Of a DNA stretch of 64,000 bases, positions 61,254 to 64,000 are shown piece by piece; within the stretch, counting starts at the first letter, position 1; each line of letters starts with the position of its first letter. Made by a program: the position numbers and the translations under genes. The stretch is from Erythrobacter rubeus (GTDB lineage: Bacteria > Pseudomonadota > Alphaproteobacteria > Sphingomonadales > Sphingomonadaceae): assembly GCF_014705715.1 (NCBI RefSeq), contig NZ_JACXLC010000001.1, positions 2,293,860 through 2,357,859 on the forward strand, read 5' to 3'. A model generated the notes under the pieces. The model ran no database searches. It had not been told where the DNA came from and saw nothing but the letters and a program-made list of their open reading frames with translations.

Positions 61254-63800
61254 TCAGAAATTGTAACCCAGCTCAACTCCGAAGCGGCGGCGTCCGCCCG
61301 GCGAGATGAACGATCCGCCGAACTCGATGGCGGGGATCACCTCGTTCAGATATTCCCGATTGAGGAGGTTATCCGCAAACGCTGTGATCCGCCAACTCTC
61401 CCCTTCGAGACCGACGCGTAGATCGAGCACGCCGAAGGCTTCGCGTTCGGTAATCGAGTAATCGGCATCGCCGACAAATGCAGGAAGCGCCAGCGCCGAG
61501 CCGGGAAGCAGCCCGCTGAACAGGGTTGGCGAGGTGTTGTCCTGCACCGTGTGGAACCAGGTCGGACCGGTGATGCGATAATCGGCGCGCATCACGAAAT
61601 CGAACGTCTGGGCCAGCGGCGCCACCACCTGCGTGCCGAGGTTGATCGTATAGTCGGAGGTGTAGGGAGATTCGTTGCCCACGGTCACAGGGCGCGATGA
61701 GTTCTCCTTGATCTCGCTCTCGGTCACGTTGAACGCGCCGAAGAAATCCCAGCCGGGCACGATCTCGAAATTGAGGTTCGCCTCGGCCCCGTACACTTCG
61801 ACCTCGTCGATGTTCGAGACAACGCGCAGCAGACCGAACCCGCCCACGAAGAATTCGAAGAACTGCATGTCGTCGATCTCGGTGTAGTAACCGGCGACGT
61901 CGAAGGTCACCCGCCCATTGGCGGCCGAACCTTTGAAGCCTGCTTCGAAGGCGCTCGACGTTTCCTTGTCGTACAAGTCTTCGATCAGTACGTTCGTGCC
62001 GATGAACTGGTTGAACGCCTGATCGACGATCGCGGCGGAACCCTGGTTGTTGAAACCGCCCGATTTGAAGCCAATGCCCCAGTTCGCGTAGAGGTTAAGG
62101 TTGTCGCTCAGCTCGTAACGGAGCGAAATTTTCGGCTGGAACTGGCGGAAGGTTTCGGATTGATCCGGCAGCGGTCCGAAAACCTGCCCCGGATTGATCG
62201 GCGCACCGGTTGGGCTGAACGGATCGACCGCATCCGGCACGAGGCTGGTGACGGAGCGATCCTCGATATCGTAACGGCCCGCGAAGCCGATTTCGAACCG
62301 GTCGGTCACCTGATAGTCGATGGCAGCAAACGCGGCATAGACGTCGGTCGAGAAGTCATCGTTGTAGAGCTGCGTCGTCGGGTTCGAAGAATCCGGCCCG
62401 TTGAACAATTGCCGCGTGATGCCCTGCCCCAGATCGGCCCCCAGGCTCACGCCTGTTTCGCGGTCGATATGGAGGTAATAGGCACCGATCTGCCATTGCA
62501 GCGGCGCATCGGTGTTCGATGCGAGGCGGATTTCCCCGCTGATATCGGTTTGCTCGCGGATCTGAAACTGCGTGCCGTCACAGGTCGTCGGACTATAGGG
62601 CCCGAAGGTCGAACCGGTCACCGGATCGAAGATGAACGGAACCGGAGTCTGCCCGATGAAGGTCGGCGGGTTGATCGGGAAGCCGGTAAGTGCGGCGGTC
62701 GAGGCAAAGCACGCATTGGACGCATCGATCGATGCCTGCGTGACCCCCGGGAAGGTAAAGCGGGCAAAGTCCGCCGACGTGCCATCGGCGGTCAGTTCCT
62801 GATCCACGTCGGAATACAGCGCCCAGGCGGTCAACGTCATCGTGTCGAATTCATGCTCGATCTTGGCCGAGACTTCGAAAGTCTGCTGATCGTTGGTCGG
62901 GCGGATGTTCGAGAAGAAGTCGAAGGGATGCTCGTTTACGTCTTCGAAAAATGCCGGATCGACCGCCGCAAAGTTCGGCAATTGAAACGCGGCGTTGAAG
63001 TTGATCGATGCGCCAGAGAGGTCCGCATAGCGCGCTTTGATGTCGATTTCGGTCGAAGGGCCGATATCGGCGACAAAGCGCCCGTCGACCGACCAGATCT
63101 CCTGATCGTCCACCACGTTGTCATTGAGGAACCGGTTGAAGAAGAAACCGTCCGTGTGGAAATAGCTGCCGGACAGGACCAGACCGGCATTCTCGCCGAG
63201 CGGGGTCGAGATATACCCGTTGGCATTGTAGGTGTTGTCTTCCGCAGCGGACACTTCGATCCCGCCCTCCAGGAAGTCGGAGGGTTTCAGCGTCTGGATG
63301 ACGATCGCGCCCGCGGCTGCGTTGCGGCCGTACAGCGCGCCCTGAGGACCTTTCAGGATTTCGATCTGGCGCAGCGTACCCTGATCCTGGTTGAGCTGAG
63401 CCGTATTGGTCTTGAGGATACCGTCGACCACCAGTGCGACCGAGCTTTCCGCATCGCGCGCACCGTTGATCCCGCGAATGTTGATCTGGGTATCGCCGGC
63501 CTCGGCAGTTCCGCTGACGATGGTGACCCCCGGCGTAAGCTGCACGAATTCGTCCGCGCGCTCGATGCCGGTCTTCTCGATCGTGTCTGCAGTGAAGACC
63601 GTGACCGAGCTTGGCACCTCGGCCAGCGTTTCGGACTGCCTGCGGGCCGTCACGATGATCGCGTTGTCGCTCGCCGCGCTTTGATTATCGGCAACCGGCT
63701 GCGCGCCCGGAGCAGCGCTGTCCTGTGCATGGGCGGGCGCGGCGATTGCCATGGCAGCCAGCGCCGTACCGCTGACGAGGTTGAACTTGAGATCTTTCAT
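61254..63800 (-). CDS. TonB-dependent receptor
   Basis: An 848-residue outer-membrane receptor. A signal peptide (ALAAMAIAAPAHAQD) precedes a TonB box-like NAIIVTARRQ. The plug (about 60-180) contains TINIRG-like DTQINIRGINGARDAESSV and LKGPQGALYGRNAAAGAI. The barrel ends in ELGYNF, with a terminal Phe. No iron-specific signature is seen; such sphingomonad receptors often take up plant- or aromatic-derived molecules. It is transcribed with the downstream cysteine hydrolase and probably with the gene truncated at the window end, 61 bases upstream. Confidence 0.95.
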   Translation of the reverse strand: MKDLKFNLVSGTALAAMAIAAPAHAQDSAAPGAQPVADNQSAASDNAIIVTARRQSETLAEVPSSVTVFTADTIEKTGIERADEFVQLTPGVTIVSGTAEAGDTQINIRGINGARDAESSVALVVDGILKTNTAQLNQDQGTLRQIEILKGPQGALYGRNAAAGAIVIQTLKPSDFLEGGIEVSAAEDNTYNANGYISTPLGENAGLVLSGSYFHTDGFFFNRFLNDNVVDDQEIWSVDGRFVADIGPSTEIDIKARYADLSGASINFNAAFQLPNFAAVDPAFFEDVNEHPFDFFSNIRPTNDQQTFEVSAKIEHEFDTMTLTAWALYSDVDQELTADGTSADFARFTFPGVTQASIDASNACFASTAALTGFPINPPTFIGQTPVPFIFDPVTGSTFGPYSPTTCDGTQFQIREQTDISGEIRLASNTDAPLQWQIGAYYLHIDRETGVSLGADLGQGITRQLFNGPDSSNPTTQLYNDDFSTDVYAAFAAIDYQVTDRFEIGFAGRYDIEDRSVTSLVPDAVDPFSPTGAPINPGQVFGPLPDQSETFRQFQPKISLRYELSDNLNLYANWGIGFKSGGFNNQGSAAIVDQAFNQFIGTNVLIEDLYDKETSSAFEAGFKGSAANGRVTFDVAGYYTEIDDMQFFEFFVGGFGLLRVVSNIDEVEVYGAEANLNFEIVPGWDFFGAFNVTESEIKENSSRPVTVGNESPYTSDYTINLGTQVVAPLAQTFDFVMRADYRITGPTWFHTVQDNTSPTLFSGLLPGSALALPAFVGDADYSITEREAFGVLDLRVGLEGESWRITAFADNLLNREYLNEVIPAIEFGGSFISPGGRRRFGVELGYNF

Positions 63801-63860
63801 TGCCGGTCCTTCCCTGAAACGAACCTGTATTGCTTGCCCGGCCCCCGCCGGTCCTGTGAA

Positions 63861-64000
63861 TTACGTGAGGACGTTCGCCCCGCTCATGTAAACGTACACT
63901 TCCTGAAATTTCGGACCCTGCCCGCTTTCCTCGCTGCTGGGTCTAAACCGCCAGAAATTGGTGTTGTTGAGCAGGGTGACCTGCCCGTCGGCATCGTGCA
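63861..64000 (-). CDS. 3' end of an unidentified gene, truncated by window edge
   Basis: A 45-codon open frame on the minus strand ends with TAA at 63861-63863. The visible C-terminus (DADGQVTLLNNTNFWRFRPS, then GPKFQEVYVYMSGANVLT) is of ordinary protein composition and uses the same codons as neighbours. I do not recognise the family. It lies 61 bases upstream of the TonB receptor on the same strand, so it is likely the first or an earlier gene of that operon. Confidence 0.6.
   Translation of the reverse strand, partial: HDADGQVTLLNNTNFWRFRPSSEESGQGPKFQEVYVYMSGANVLT

Noticed and set aside
1..64000. CRISPR array, insertion sequence, prophage or rRNA operon
   Set aside because: No regular short repeats with spacers, no transposase, integrase or phage structural motifs, and no rRNA-like sequence were seen.

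Overview
The window looks like chromosomal DNA of an alphaproteobacterium of the order Sphingomonadales, most likely the family Erythrobacteraceae. The signs are uniformly high GC with long spurious open frames opposite real genes, two large TonB-dependent receptors, a metX-metW pair, an adjacent hisC-tyrC pair as described in Zymomonas, an SDHAF4-like (DUF1674) mini-gene, a PVA-dehydrogenase-like cytochrome/PQQ protein, and frequent GTG or TTG starts. I see no insertion sequence, phage gene, CRISPR array or rRNA operon. Two tRNA genes are present: Lys (TTT) and Leu (GAG). Genus and species cannot be fixed from this sequence alone.

Layout. 1-7.6 kb: the 3' end of an Hpt-domain gene, an Oar-like TonB receptor, a 2-oxoglutarate oxygenase, a CNT nucleoside transporter, a queuosine-precursor-type transporter and tRNA-Lys. 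7.7-18 kb: folK, an N-carbamoylputrescine amidase, an exported methyltransferase-like protein, msrA, rsmB, an SDHAF4 homologue, a cytochrome P450, hemH, and a molybdenum hydroxylase large subunit coupled to mrp. 18-24.3 kb: envelope quality control and cell wall (hflK, hflC, an HtrA/Do protease, a PBP1A-type transpeptidase). 24.4-34.7 kb: msrB, a GST, metX-metW, hisC-tyrC, and a tightly overlapping ftsE-ftsX-ydcF-plsC series divergent from a zinc-ribbon membrane protein, then tRNA-Leu.

34.7-42.3 kb holds a complete RND efflux operon (membrane fusion protein, permease, outer-membrane factor) divergent from an MFS exporter whose start codon is unclear. 42.3-47.6 kb is an accessory-looking catabolic cluster: three lipoproteins (an alpha/beta hydrolase, a cytochrome c-PQQ dehydrogenase and a double VOC-domain protein), a TetR regulator and a flavin reductase. 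A near-consensus promoter overlapped by an inverted repeat lies in the 52-base divergent gap. 47.8-64 kb: nhaA, several hydrolases, a beta-propeller/amidohydrolase fusion, an acyl-CoA dehydrogenase coupled to a kinase that carries a C-terminal DUF6285-like domain, an aldehyde dehydrogenase, a GST, mtnP, and a TonB receptor-cysteine hydrolase operon that continues beyond the window.

The most promising items are the kinase-DUF6285 fusion with its acyl-CoA dehydrogenase (53.2-55.8 kb), which resembles the 4-hydroxyacyl-CoA kinase/dehydrogenase route known from levulinate catabolism and from ACAD10/11, and the lipoprotein oxidation cluster at 42.3-47.0 kb. All functional calls rest on motif recognition by eye; no database search was run.
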